A stretch of DNA of 64,000 nt from Sesamum alatum. Its lineage: Eukaryota > Streptophyta > Magnoliopsida > Lamiales > Pedaliaceae. Within the stretch, counting starts at the first letter, position 1, and every line of letters begins with the position of its first letter. This document shows positions 46,531 through 57,159 of this stretch, one piece after another. The position numbers were made by a program, and so were the translations under genes. A model generated the notes under the pieces. The model searched no databases, had not been told where the DNA came from, and worked only from the letters and a program-made list of their open reading frames with translations. The stretch covers positions 13,487,866-13,551,865 of the forward strand of contig JACGWO010000011.1 of the NCBI GenBank assembly GCA_034509735.1, given 5' to 3'.

Positions 46531-47340
46531 TGGTAGACTTGAAGCGTTACTTGACAAACCCTCATCTACTAGCGAACCCTAAGGTGGGCGAGATGCTATA
46601 TCTGTACTTGGCAGTATCTGATGATGCAGTAAGTTCCGTATTAGTAAAAGAGGAAGCGGGGTTGCAAAACCCAGTGTATTATGTGAGCAGGATGTTATAA
46701 GGACCTGAAAAAAGATTCATATTGATCGAAAAGTTAGCACTAGCCTTAGTTACCACCGCGAAGAAATTGAGGCCATACTTCCAATCCCATAAGATCATCG
46801 TATTGACAAATCACCCGCTAAAACAGATCATGTCCAAACCAGATGCATCAGGTTTCCTGATCAAGTGGACGGTCGAGCTCAGGGAGTTTGACATTGAATA
46901 CCAAGCAAGAACCTTCATAAAAGCTCAAGTTTTCGCTGATTTTGTGGTTGAGCTGGCAGGTGAACAAGAAATGAAAAGGCAGGAAAGTTGGTTGCTACAT
47001 CTTGATGGATCATCTAATGCGAGCAATGGCGGAGCTGGAATCCTATTACAAGGACCTGGTGGGATTGAGATTGAGATCGCAGTAAAATTAGCATTCCCTG
47101 CCATTAACAACGAGGCAGAATATGAGGCGTTGATTTTAGGATTGAAAATGGCAAGGGAAACTGGGGTAAGGAAGTTGGATGTATATACGGACTCACAGCT
47201 GGTCGCAATGCAGATCGAGGGATCATATGAAATGCGGGAATGGTCCATGACGCAATACTTGAAGAGGTAAATAAGATAATGGCTATGTTCGAAAAGTGTT
47301 CGATCCAACAAATCCTTAAGGAGGAGAATGAGCAAGCTGA
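46531..47340 (+). pseudogene. Two RNase H domains of Tat-type element
   Basis: The first domain (about 46531-46930) has LYLAVSDDAVSSVLV, VYYVSRML, LTNHPLKQI and FDIEYQAR. A TAA at 46698 breaks it. The second, of the archaeal-like type (about 46985-47340), has LHLDGSSN, NNEAEYEALI and VYTDSQL, giving the D-E-D acidic residues, and HEEVNKI-like sequence after a frameshift near 47262. RNase H removes the RNA strand during reverse transcription. Confidence 0.92.
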
Positions 47341-47466
47341 TACGTTGTCTAAGTTTGGGGCTATGGTATCAGGGATAAGGGATCGGAATATATCAGTGAT
47401 GGTCAAGGAAATGGCAGAAGTAGATGAACCAGCCTTAGAGGTGCAAAGCGTTGAGGAGGAAAAATC

Positions 47467-48644
47467 TTGGAAGACAGACATAGTCAAGTACCTCAAGGAG
47501 GCATCATACCTAGCGACACCATTGAGGCTAGAAGGCTGAAATTCAAAGCGAACAGGTTCACGTTATTGGGAGAAGAGCTTTACAAGAGGACGATTAAGGG
47601 ACCACTTCTAAAATGCCTCACTCCAGAAAAGGCCCACTATGTATTTAGAGAAATCTATGAAGGAAGTTGTGGTAACCATTCTGGTGGCAGGTCACTAGCC
47701 CAGAAAATGATGCGACAGGGATATTTTTGGCCTACACTAGTAAAAGATGCCATGGATTTTTTCAGGAAATGCGAGAGCTGTTAGAAATATGCCTCGCTAA
47801 TTCACACACTAACGATCTCGATGGAACCTATCAAAATAGCTTGCCCCTTCGATCAGTGGGGAATCGACATCGTAAGACCATTTCCCCTGGCACCAGCCCA
47901 GAAAAAGTTTGCCATAGTGGCTGTGGAATATTTTTCAAAATGGGTAGAGGCGGAGACATAATCTGCAGGTTTGGTGTACCTAGCGTCTTGATCTCGGATA
48001 ATGGTACTCAGTTCCAAGGAAAGAGAATCATAACTTGGTGCAAAGAACTAAAAATACAACAAAATTTCACTTCTGTAGGGAACCCGCAGGCGAATGGACA
48101 GACCGAGGTGACCAATCACACATTGTTACAACATTTGAAGACCAGGCTCAAATGAATGAAGGGGTCGTGGGTCGAGGAGCTTCCAGGCGTGCTATGGGCG
48201 TATCGTACTACACCTCGATCCTTGACAGGTGAGTCCCTATTTTGTTTGGTTTATGGGACTGAAGCAATAATCGCTGCAGAAATTGGAGAGATGACGGCAC
48301 GGGTCGCACACTACGACCCCCAGACAAACCACGAGGAACGTGCATTTGACCTTACCAACATAGAAGAAATGAGGGATCGCGCCTATGCTAAGATCATGCA
48401 TCACAAAAATTTGATGATGAGGAGTTACAACCACAAAGTAAAACCAAGGCAATTTCAGGTCGGAGATCTAGTACTAAAAAAGGTGGAGGTGTCTAAACAT
48501 GTGGGAAAATTGGACCCAACCTGGGAAGGTCCTTACAAAGTCATCAAAATCAAAAAGCAAGGAACATATCGGTTACAAGGCATGGGTGGAAAAGATCTGC
48601 CGAGACTGTGGAATATCCACAAATTGAAAAAAAATTATGCCTAA
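47467..48644 (+). pseudogene. Integrase of Tat-type element
   Basis: The zinc-binding part (GSCGNHSGGRSLAQKMMRQG, ending in a CESC block with a TAG at 47782) is followed by WGIDIV, then a small deletion near 47955 that joins VEAET-like sequence directly to ICRFGVPSVLISDNGTQF. In the other element this gap is filled by about 15-20 residues. The core continues with NPQANGQTEV and [18 protein letters not shown], and the C-terminal domain with GDLVLKKVE and WEGPY. Ends at the TAA at 48644. Confidence 0.92.
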
Positions 48645-48753
48645 AGAAGTCCCAATGGGCAAACATCGAACTGCTTGTTAAAGGCACGCTAGAGCCAGAA
48701 TAGCAAGGAAATACGCGACCAAGAGCGCGATCTGAGGAAAAGCGAAAACAAGC

Positions 48754-48960
48754 GATCTGTGAAAGATCCAACTGCGATCTGTGAAAGATCTTTTCATGGT
48801 CTGTGAAAGACCATCTTTTTGAAGACCGATGAACAAAGGCATCTCCACTTGCGATTTGAAAAAGATCATTAATTTTTATGTAAGGATGTGTAACGACATG
48901 GAAAAGGTCATGTCAGGCACGATGCCATTTTGCTTTCAATTCTAAAGCCTGTGAAAGGCT
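48754..48960. repeat. Array of mini-hairpins with TGTGAAA loops
   Basis: Six units in about 210 bp between pol and the antisense gene: GATC-TGTGAAA-GATC (48754-48768), again at 48776-48790, ATGGTC-TGTGAAA-GACCAT (48796-48814), GATT-TGAAAAA-GATC (48853-48867), GACATG-GAAAAGGT-CATGTC (48895-48914) and AGCC-TGTGAAA-GGCT (48946-48960). The loop is constant in four of them while the stem changes and stays complementary. Function unknown. Confidence 0.8.
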
Positions 48961-49510
48961 CTTCGTTTCTTGCAAAAGTTTTGTATTTACGTCGCACAAA
49001 CGAGGATTACAATACAAGCCTTAACAGCACTTCACGAAATCATGAGAAATGTGGAAAAGATCCTCACTCAAGATAGATAATCTAGAAATGACTTAAAAGC
49101 TTCTCCAAGGTAATTAACGACCTCAACCTAAAAGAAGGAAAATTTTGGCGATCTAATAACTTGAAGTATCTCAAGTCATTACACCCAGGTTGAATTTTAA
49201 AAGGTCATAAAGCTCGGCTAAGAATAGCGAGATCAAAATCTTTACAGGATTAAAATGGGATCGAATCAAACGACCCCGAACATAATAGTGATGGACAAAA
49301 TATGCAAGGTAAAGCATCATAGCATTCATCAGGATTAAATACAAAATACAAGATCAGCACATCACCTTACAAAAAAAAAAAAAAAAAAAAGAAGAAGAAG
49401 AAGACTTCATCCTAAACGTGATTGAGCGATCTTAGATGGCCATTTACATTCAGTTACATTAATCCTTGACAAAAGGCAAACATATTAAATGGTAGACAAT
49501 CTACGGGAGG

Positions 49511-51988
49511 TCAATTTCGGCAGTCAAGGAACGCAAACTCATCCTCGCCAGCGAGTTCAGGCGCAACTTCAGAAGGATAAGGTTGGAGTTGAGTGTCCAA
49601 ACAAGAGTCAAGTCGCGTCTGATCGAATCCTTCGATGAAACCCTGTAGATGAGCGACCTAGGCAATGCACTTGTCAAAGCCGTCATTGAGAAATTGAGCG
49701 GATTGGAGATCGACCACCATCTTGAAAATGGGAGACTTGAGGAAATCCCGGGCCCCTTGGAGTCGGGCGCTAGAAATCGATCACTTGTATTCATCTGATT
49801 GAAAGAAGGTTTCTCGACCCTCTGTAATGCCCTCGGTCTTCCCGGCAAGAAGGCCGATCGAGAAGCCATCAGTGCGACCTTGCTCCAAAGCATCGGCGAC
49901 CTGTTTTTTGTTCTCCTCTACGGTCGCTAATAGCCGAGCCTCCAAGGCAACGACCCGAGCATCTGCAGCAGCCCTAGCCTCCAATGCCTCTTTCTCCGCG
50001 GCCTTGGCACTCTCGAGACTCTGTTCGAGCTCGTGAATTTTTTCTCAGCATCGGCCTTATCGTTCCGAAACATCGAACACTTCAGCGCCAGATTATGGCC
50101 AAAAGCCGAGGCCTAAAAATTTGTTTGAAGTAAGCAGGGGTCGAGATAAGCGACGAGCGACTTAAGATTCAAAGATGCATACATGCATTAAGACATGTGC
50201 GAGATGCTCTTCGACCCGTGTATGAGCAGTTTGGGCTAACAGCACCTGGTCGCGATCTTGGCAGCAAGTCTTGTATAATTCAAAGGAATCTTGGCCCACC
50301 AGAGTACGTAATACGAAATTACGCGCAGAGATCGCCCAATCGGGATTGAGCTTTTCCCCCTCCATTTTAGCGACTCGTCTGCTTGGGGTTTTGAAGTCCT
50401 CGCGAGCTTGTTTCCACCATGTAACCAAATCCTTAAAGTGCTTGGTATTCTCTTCTTCCTTAGCCGCGTCTTTGGCTGCTCGACGTTCTGTTCACTTGCT
50501 CGACCGTTTGCTCGACTTACTGGAGCTTTTACCTTTACTATGACGCTTCCCCTTTCGCTTGCGCTTCTTCGCTTTTACTTGACTCACCAATAGCAGGAGC
50601 GCCCTCGATCTCGCTGCTCGTGCCTTTCGAACCGCTGGTTGCGATTTCGATCGCAGCAAGAGCGCTTGGGGTGATGATAGCAGATGGCCCCGTGAGAGTA
50701 TCACCTGGGAAAGCAGAACCAGCGACCTCGGTCGGAGCCGATACTTGGCACTCGAAAAATTCACTAGGTTGATCTACTGCTGGGGCAGCAACGACCTCAG
50801 CATTTCTAAGGCGAATCACAGCTGCTGGTGAATTCCTCCTTTGTAAATTACGAGCAATCTCAGCGACACGAGCATTCATCACTGCATCTTCTGCAAAGAA
50901 AGGAACAAAATAGGTTACAGGATAAAAGAGAGTATATAAAGGGGAAGAAGGTGAAGATTTAATCACCTAAGGACCTTGTACTTGCAGGGGAGCCGGAGAG
51001 AGGCTAGCAAGCTTCAATACTTCTTCTGATAGAAGTTTTTTCGAATCGTAAGTTTCAAAAGTTATAGCATTTATCTGGTCACCCCCCATCTTGAGCTTTG
51101 GGTTTGGGTTTAGAGACACGCCAATCGCATCGAAAAGGCCAAGTTAGTCCAGGAAGTGGTCGAATGAAAATAAAGCGTTCCTTCCAGGGACCAACATTGG
51201 AACGACGTTTATCAAGGTAGTTATATTCTGGTCGAGCGGAGAGGTAATAAAAACCCCACTCGCTAGAACGAACAGAAATAGAGAAGGAATAAAACGGCCA
51301 GAAATTTTCAAAGTTAGGCTCGAAATTATGATATCGCATCATTATGACAAAAAGAACTATGGCACTAATAGAATTAGGAGACAGCTACATGGGGCAAATA
51401 TCTAAGTGGGCAAAAAATATCAGCTACAGGGGGTGCTAACGGAAAGCGAAGGCCAGCATCCAGATCTACAAGCGAGATCGGGGTAAACCCTTGGGGAGGA
51501 AGGTGCATGCGATCAAAAGAACGAGGGACTAACACCTCATAGTTATTCGGTATATGATACTTATTTTTGATTTTATGGATGGGTTGTTTCACAGTACTTA
51601 CTATACCCGCCCAGGGATTGGCGGCCATCATAGCCATGTAACCCTCAAGGGTAAGTACCTCATCAGAATCTACATGATCTAGAAATGGAACTACATTACT
51701 AGCTACTAAAGGAACATTTACACTAGCAACTTGGTTCTCTAAGGGGATAGTTGAAGTAGCAATCTGAGGGGGTGGAGAAGATGCATGAGAAGGGCCAGCC
51801 TCGTTACGGGCGACCAAGTTAGGAATAAGATAAGGTGAATTAGCTTCACTGACCACCTCTTTGGAGTGTGGCGAGGTCGCGGTCGAGCCCGAGGAGGAAG
51901 ATCCTGAACTCGACCCCGACCTGGGGTTAGACTCAGACCGGGAGTTAGACCCCGAACCCCACTTAGATGAGCTATAACTGGAAGACAT
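49511..51988 (-). pseudogene. Antisense accessory gene (aORF) of Tat-type element
   Basis: Starts at ATG 51988 with a Ser/Gly/Arg-rich head (MSSSYSSSKWGSGSNSRSES). Then NPWAGIVSTVK, IPNNYEVLVPRSFDRMHLPP and GLRFPLAPP, and after a frameshift near 51400 MMRYHNFEPN, SSEWGFYYLSARP and GPWKERFIFIRPLPG, which recall plant proteins annotated as putative gypsy-type transposon (Transposase_28-like). An intron at 50966-50891 is predicted (donor CCTTAG/GTGATT, acceptor TTTGCAG). Exon 2 has EDAVMNARVAEIARN, a Lys/Arg/Ser-rich stretch (about 50590-50490), a WWKQAREDF block, an Ala/Glu-rich coiled coil (about 50040-49850), and ends FIEGFDQTRLD... with TGA at 49511. A GGGGGG slippage site near 51080 shifts the frame. 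Function not known. Confidence 0.78.
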
Positions 51989-52111
51989 GATAAAGTAAAA
52001 GAGGGATGATCGCAGAGTACCTTAAGGATCGGTGACCAGAGAACGTCTATGTGGGCAAGGTCAAAGGACACCAGAAAGAGGAAGATGAGGAAATGGGTCA
52101 AATGGACCCCC

Positions 52112-52119
52112 TATATATA
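52112..52119 (-). promoter_or_regulatory. TATA box of the antisense accessory gene
   Basis: TATATATA (context CCTATATATAGG, palindromic) 124 bp upstream of the aORF ATG on the minus strand. A pyrimidine-rich leader follows. Confidence 0.6.
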
Positions 52120-52250
52120 GGCAGTCAACATCGTAAGGCGTACCCATTCAAAAGAAGTGAGATATTGACACGTGGAAACATCCGACAGTTCTGGGAGATA
52201 GCGTTTCGCAAGGCGACCGTTCTACTTCTCCTAGTACACAAACTTGCACT

Positions 52251-52266
52251 AAAAGAAGTGGGGGAC
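52251..52266 (+). promoter_or_regulatory. Polypurine tract
   Basis: AAAAGAAGTGGGGGAC just before the 3' LTR; primes plus-strand DNA synthesis in LTR retrotransposons. Confidence 0.8.
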
Positions 52267-52269
52267 TAA

Positions 52270-52720
52270 TGATGGGGGTACAACCCAATGTATGACAAAA
52301 AGACCAAAATACCCTCAAAAGGGGCCCAGAACCGAGAAAAATATAGTGGACCCACGGGATGGGTCGGGTCGACCCGACCCGAATTAACGACCCGGTTCGT
52401 ACCATGAGACAGGTGTACAGATATACACCCTTGATGTCAAAATACATCATACTTGAGATATGAGGCCACGTGGACCGTGCAAGTACGGACATTTGGTAAG
52501 TGATTTTCGTGATATTCGACCAAATTGTTCTACCAGTTCTCCATATTACATCTCAACCAGTGTCTGACTTAAGCATCGGAGGGTCTACGCCGGGGACGCT
52601 CCCGGCTAGCCTAACGTGCTCTCCTCTTCTCAGGTTACTTGTCTGGGAGGCTTACGAGATCGAGTTCAAGAACACGCAATCAAGGAAGGACAATTGAGAT
52701 CGAGTAGGCGACCTTGATCA
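52270..52720 (+). repeat. 3' LTR (451 bp), lacking the TATA segment
   Basis: From TGATGGGGGTACAACCC to GGCGACCTTGATCA. Compared with the 5' LTR it has scattered substitutions and a deletion of about 34 bp (after GACATTTGG, near 52497) that removes the TATA box region. Confidence 0.95.
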
Positions 52721-52905
52721 TATACTTTTTACTGTTTGATTCGAAAATATTCCCAATTGGGACGGACATTATTATGTTTATTTTATTTTTCAATATTATC
52801 ACGTAAGGTTTTGGATGTATTGATGCGATACGATAAGTTTTTTGGTTATTGAAGAGCTTATATATATTTAATTATTTGATAAAATAATAAAATAAGTATG
52901 ATGCG

Positions 52906-53257
52906 TGTTGGGTGCGGAAGCTAGATAGGTGAAAAACGGATATTATAAAAGAAAATATTAGAGTAGCTGTGGCTCACTCAATTTCACTATTTTACGTACA
53001 TCACTCTTCTTTTGTTTTACTTGTTACTTTTCGCTCTTTTTTTACTTACATCCTTGACATATTACACAACACCTATTTATAATTTTGAATAGAACATCCT
53101 AAAACCTAGGAATACAAAGAGATAGTCAAGATAAATTTAATCTTCATCATATTTTCCATGCACATTATTTTTCCAAAGGTTGAATGCATGGCTTCAACTT
53201 GAATGTCTCTTCAACTTGCAATCATTTCCAAGAAGTCAAGTAATAATCCTTTCAACA
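52906..53257 (-). repeat. 3' LTR of copia element (352 bp)
   Basis: Starts TGTTGAAAGG and ends GCACCCAACA on the minus strand (inverted TGTTG/CAACA). Preceded by the polypurine stretch AAGGAGAGG and containing a TATA-like TTATAAATAGG near 53070. Confidence 0.85.
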
Positions 53258-53268
53258 CCTCTCCTTAA

Positions 53269-54981
53269 TTATGATATTGACTTGCTTGAATTTCTCAAAT
53301 TTGCAATGGTAACTGATTTTATCAAAGTATCAGCTGGTCGATCACTGGTGTTGATGAACTGTATGAAAATTTCACCTTCATTCACTAACTCTCGGATGAA
53401 GTGATGTCGAAGCTCGATGTGCTTGGATCTTGCATGGAAAATTGGATTTTTCGCCATAGCTATTGCGGACATATTATCACAAAAAAATTGTGGTTGGCCA
53501 TTTTGCTCAAACTTCATATCTTTCAAAATTATCCTAAGCCAAATTGCTTCGCATGCTGCGTTCGTGGCTGCAATATACTCAGTTTCAGCTGAGGATAGTG
53601 CAACGGATTTTGCTTTCTTGAACTCCATGATATCATATTAGCGCCAAGGCCAAAAATGTACCCAAAAGTACTTTTGCGATCATCAACGGATCCAGCCCAA
53701 TCACTGTTGGTATAACCAACAAGCTTGCAATTTCTTCCTTTTTAAATTCAATACCTTGATTATTTGTACCCTTAAGTACCTTAGAATCCTTTTTGCTGCT
53801 GCAAAGTGAGTTTTACTTGGTCATTCATGAACCTAGAGAGAAGGCTTACTGAATGAGTATCAGGCCTTGTGTTGAGATATAACAATGATCCGATTAATTT
53901 CCTGTAGAGAGCAGGATCAATTTTTTAGCATCACCATGAACATGAAGCTTCTAACTTAAAGCCATCGGAGTTGAGATTGACTTGCAATGATTCATATTGA
54001 ATTTCTTGAGAAGATCATCAATGTACTTTTTTTGTGAAAGAAAGATTCTTCCTGGACTTTGCATCATTTGGATGCCGAGAAAATATCTCATTAGACCAAG
54101 ATCGGTCATTTCAAAATTTTCCATCATTTTTCGTTTGAAATCTTCCACCAAGCCTGAATTCGTGCCAAAGTAGATAAGATCATCCACGTATAGGAAAACT
54201 ATGAGAAAATCACTGCCGACTTTACACGTAGAGAGAAGATTCACTTAAGCTTCGATTGAAGCTATTTTCAATGAAATAGCTATTGATCTTGCTATTCATG
54301 CTCGAGGTGCTTGCTTGAGCCCGTATAGAGCTTTCTCAAACGACAAAGTTTTTTTTCTTTGCCTTTGACAATGAATCCTTCAGGTTGCTTGACGTAAACC
54401 TCTTCTTCAATTTCGCCATTTAGAAATGCCGAGTTTACATCAAGCTGATATACTTGCAACTCCAACTGAGCTGCAATCACAAGAATCGTTTCAATTGTTT
54501 CAATTCTAGCAACTAGAGCATAAGTTTCTGTGAAGTCAATTCCAGGTTGCTGAGAATACCCTTTAGCCACAACTCGAGCTTTATATTTTTGAATCGAGCC
54601 ATCTTGATTAAACTTGATTTTGAAAATCCACTTTAGCCCGATAGTCTTCTTTCCTTTAGGCAAATCGACAAGCTCCCATGTTTCATTCTTTCTTATAGTC
54701 GACATTTCTTCATTCACTACCTTTGTCCAACATTCGTCTTTTGAAGCATTTTCAAAAGATTGAGGCTCGCTAGCAAATAAGACTTGCTCGGTTGATTCAT
54801 AAATTTTATTTAGTGGACGTAACTTTCTTGGACGACTTTCTTCCTCAAAGTCATCTTCACTTCTTTGACTTTCACCATTTGGAACTTGAGAAGGACCAAC
54901 TTGAGATGTGAGTGGATCATGATAATATTCAGATTCTACAATATGCTTTTTCTTTGAAATCCCAAGCCGTGCTTTCATCAA
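53269..54981 (-). pseudogene. Copia reverse transcriptase and RNase H
   Basis: RT: WTKVVNEEMSTIRKNETWEL, LKWIFKIKFNQDG, KARVVAKGYSQ, DVNSAFLNGEIEEEVYVKQP, then after frame breaks the catalytic YVDDLIYFG and YFLGIQM. RNase H: LVGYTNSDWAGSVDDRKST in a broken frame near 53700, then SVALSSAETEYIAA, CDNMSAI and SKHIELRHHFIRE, ending near 53269. The polyprotein is interrupted at about 54290, 54244-53951 and 53640. Confidence 0.93.
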
Positions 54982-55413
54982 ATATCACGTCCCGTGAAAC
55001 AATGATTTTCTTGTAGAAGGATCAAGAAGACGATACCATTTGGATTCATTGTTGTTGCCAACAAAGATAAGCTTCTGGTATCGTCAAATTTTTCACGCCT
55101 TTGAGATGGAATGAGAGCATAAGCAAGGCTGCCAAAGATTTTTAAATGGTCCACCACCGGCTTCTTTTTGTACTAGGCTTCATACGAAGTTCTGTTTCTG
55201 ACTGATTTTGTGGGCGACCGATGTAGAATGTACACAGCCGTGTGTACAGCTTCTGCCCAATAAAGGTTTGGAACACCTTTACCTTTGAGAATGCTCCTCG
55301 CCATCTCTACAATGGTGCGATTTTTCCTTTCAGCTACACTATTTTGCTAAGGAGTGTAACTTACTGTAAAATATCTTTTTATTCCATTTTCTTTTCAATA
55401 CCCCAATAATGGA

Positions 55414-56050
55414 TTATACAGAAATTCCCCTCCTCGATCCGTTCTTAAGGTTTTGTTCTCTTTCAGCTTGAGCTTTAAATTGCAAGAAAGTAGAGAAAGC
55501 TTTGGACTTTTGGTTGAGGAAATAAATCCACATGTTCCTTGTGTAGCCATCAATAAAGAGAACAAAATACCTCTTATTTCCTAGTGTGGGAGTTTGCATT
55601 GGCCCACAGATGTCCAAATGGGCAAGCTCCAATGATGTTGTTGCTCGCCAGGAGGTTTTTGGAAATGGAAGCTTGTGCATTTTTTTCCGTATATACAACC
55701 TTCACACACTGTTGTTGACTTCTTGATTGATGTAAGTCCTTTCACCAAATTTTTCTCCTTGAGAAGGATAAGGGCTTTGTTATGCAGATGACCATACCGC
55801 AAATGCCAAAGAGTAGATAAATCTGCACTATCGACTTTCAAAGCAAGATCATTGACAAGAGGCATCGTGAGTGGAAACATTTTATTTCTCATCTCAACAT
55901 TCACAATAACCACATTCCTCTTTTTGTCAAAAATCTTGCATCTCCCATCATCGAAATAAACAGAGTAATCTTTTTGAATGAACTGGCCAACACTAAGAAG
56001 GTTGTGCGAGAGATTTGGCACATAAAGAACATCAGTGATGAGCTTTTTGT
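55414..56050 (-). pseudogene. Copia integrase
   Basis: The pre-integrase zinc-binding block LWHLRYGHLHNK...CEGCIYGKK gives the H-H-C-C ligands, followed by the core start LAHLDICGPMQTPTLGNKRY with the first catalytic Asp and FLNQKSKAFSTFLQFKAQAE. The later catalytic D and E blocks are in broken frames between 55414 and 54981. Confidence 0.9.
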
Positions 56051-57045
56051 TACCTTAGTTTGGATACCGATGGTTTCTTTCCCCTTTGCACTTCTTTGAG
56101 ATCCGTCACCAAAAATAATTTGAGAAGTTATGTTTAGATCAAGCTTCTCAAAGATATCTCGATTTCCCGTCATGTGGTTGCTGCATTTGCTATCCAAATA
56201 CCACACATTCTTTGAAGCTCGATTATCACTGGAGTAGAACAAAATTTCTTCTCTCGACTCATTCGTAAATTTCGCCTCATCTTTTCTTTCGCTTTTTTCC
56301 TTATTTTGGAAACCAACAATCCCTTTGAGAATGATTTGGGATTTTGCATCTTTTGCATCTAAAGAAACAATTTTTAGACTCGTGGTTGATTTTCTTGCAA
56401 ATATGACAACCAGAATTGTTACCAGAATTTTGCGGCTGTTTACTTTTCCAAGTACACTTCTTTTCATTCTACCTCCATTTGCCTTTGTTTTGGCTTTAGC
56501 TTCCTCTAAAGTCTCCTTTGTTGCCAAAACTGGATTTTGGCGCATGCTTAGACTGAAAAGCTTGCTCGGTTGAAGCAGTAACCGAACGAGTGATTCTTTG
56601 CTCATGTGCGAGAAGAGATCCACTCAGCTCGTACATGGCCAATTTTGACAAGTCTTTCGATTCTTTTATAGCAGCAGCTGCATGATCGAATTTTGGAGGG
56701 AGACATCGCAACACTTTTTCGAAGACCCTTTTATCCTGAATCGTATCTCCATAGCTTTTAATTTTATTTACAATTTTCGTGAATTGTGATGAGAAATCAC
56801 GAATTAATTCTCGTTCTTCCATCTTGAAATTGTCAAAATCTCGCCATAGTATCTGAAGTTTCAGGGCAATCGTCTTTTCTGTACCTTGAAATTCCAACCT
56901 CAAAATTTCCCAAGCTTCTACAGGAGTTTTAACTCCAAAAATTTGAGGAAAGATTGATCTGCCAATGCCTTGTTGAATATAACGTAGTGCCATAGCATCT
57001 TTCTTCTTGAAGTCCTTTTGCAATTTTTCAAAATTTTCATTATTA
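56051..57045 (-). pseudogene. Copia gag and protease
   Basis: The capsid region (UBN2/gag type) reads KDAMALRYIQQGIGRSIFPQ, WEILRLEFQG and LPPKFDHAAAAIKESKDLS. Then come two CCHC zinc knuckles in a shifted frame (CHICKKINHESKNC and CKRCKIPNHSQRDC, about 56395-56300) and the protease block WYLDSKCSNHMTG, where the usual D-S-G reads D-S-K. The N-terminus of gag is lost at about 57045. Confidence 0.9.
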
Positions 57046-57049
57046 ATTT

Positions 57050-57159
57050 GGGATCATAAGGCACAGAACCACTCGCTATACACCCCAACAAAATGGAGTA
57101 GCTGAAATGAATATAACTCATTTAAATAAGGTTAGATGCATGCTTGTGAGTTCAGGTTT
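57050..57159 (+). pseudogene. Copia integrase fragment left of the CACTA insertion
   Basis: Reads RHRTTRYTPQQNGVAEMN and LNKVRCMLVSSG, the third-acid region of copia integrase. The sentence continues at 61177 (LINFWGEAV), which proves that both pieces were once joined. Confidence 0.9.

Larger units (their letters stand above)
42794..52720 (+). mobile_element. Full-length Tat-type Ty3/gypsy retrotransposon (9.9 kb)
   Basis: Flanked by the perfect 5 bp duplication TATAC (42789-42793 and 52721-52725). Order: 5' LTR, primer binding site, gag, protease, RT, RNase H, a second RNase H, integrase, mini-hairpin array, antisense accessory gene, polypurine tract, 3' LTR. A second RNase H after the usual one is the hallmark of the Tat clade. 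About ten stops or frameshifts and the visible differences between the LTRs show that the insertion is not recent and cannot move on its own. Confidence 0.96.
52906..57049 (-). mobile_element. Ty1/copia retrotransposon, 5'-truncated and degenerate
   Basis: Minus-strand order gag, protease, integrase, RT, RNase H, polypurine tract, 3' LTR, which is the copia order. The left flank ends in ATGCG (52901-52905). The 5' LTR and the first part of gag are missing: gag sequence stops at about 57045, where a piece of a different copia element on the plus strand begins. Many stops and frameshifts are present. Confidence 0.93.

Noticed and set aside
49827..50593. Plus-strand open frames at 49827-50036 and 50271-50593
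   Set aside because: They are the mirror of the charged coiled-coil part of the antisense gene and carry no domain.
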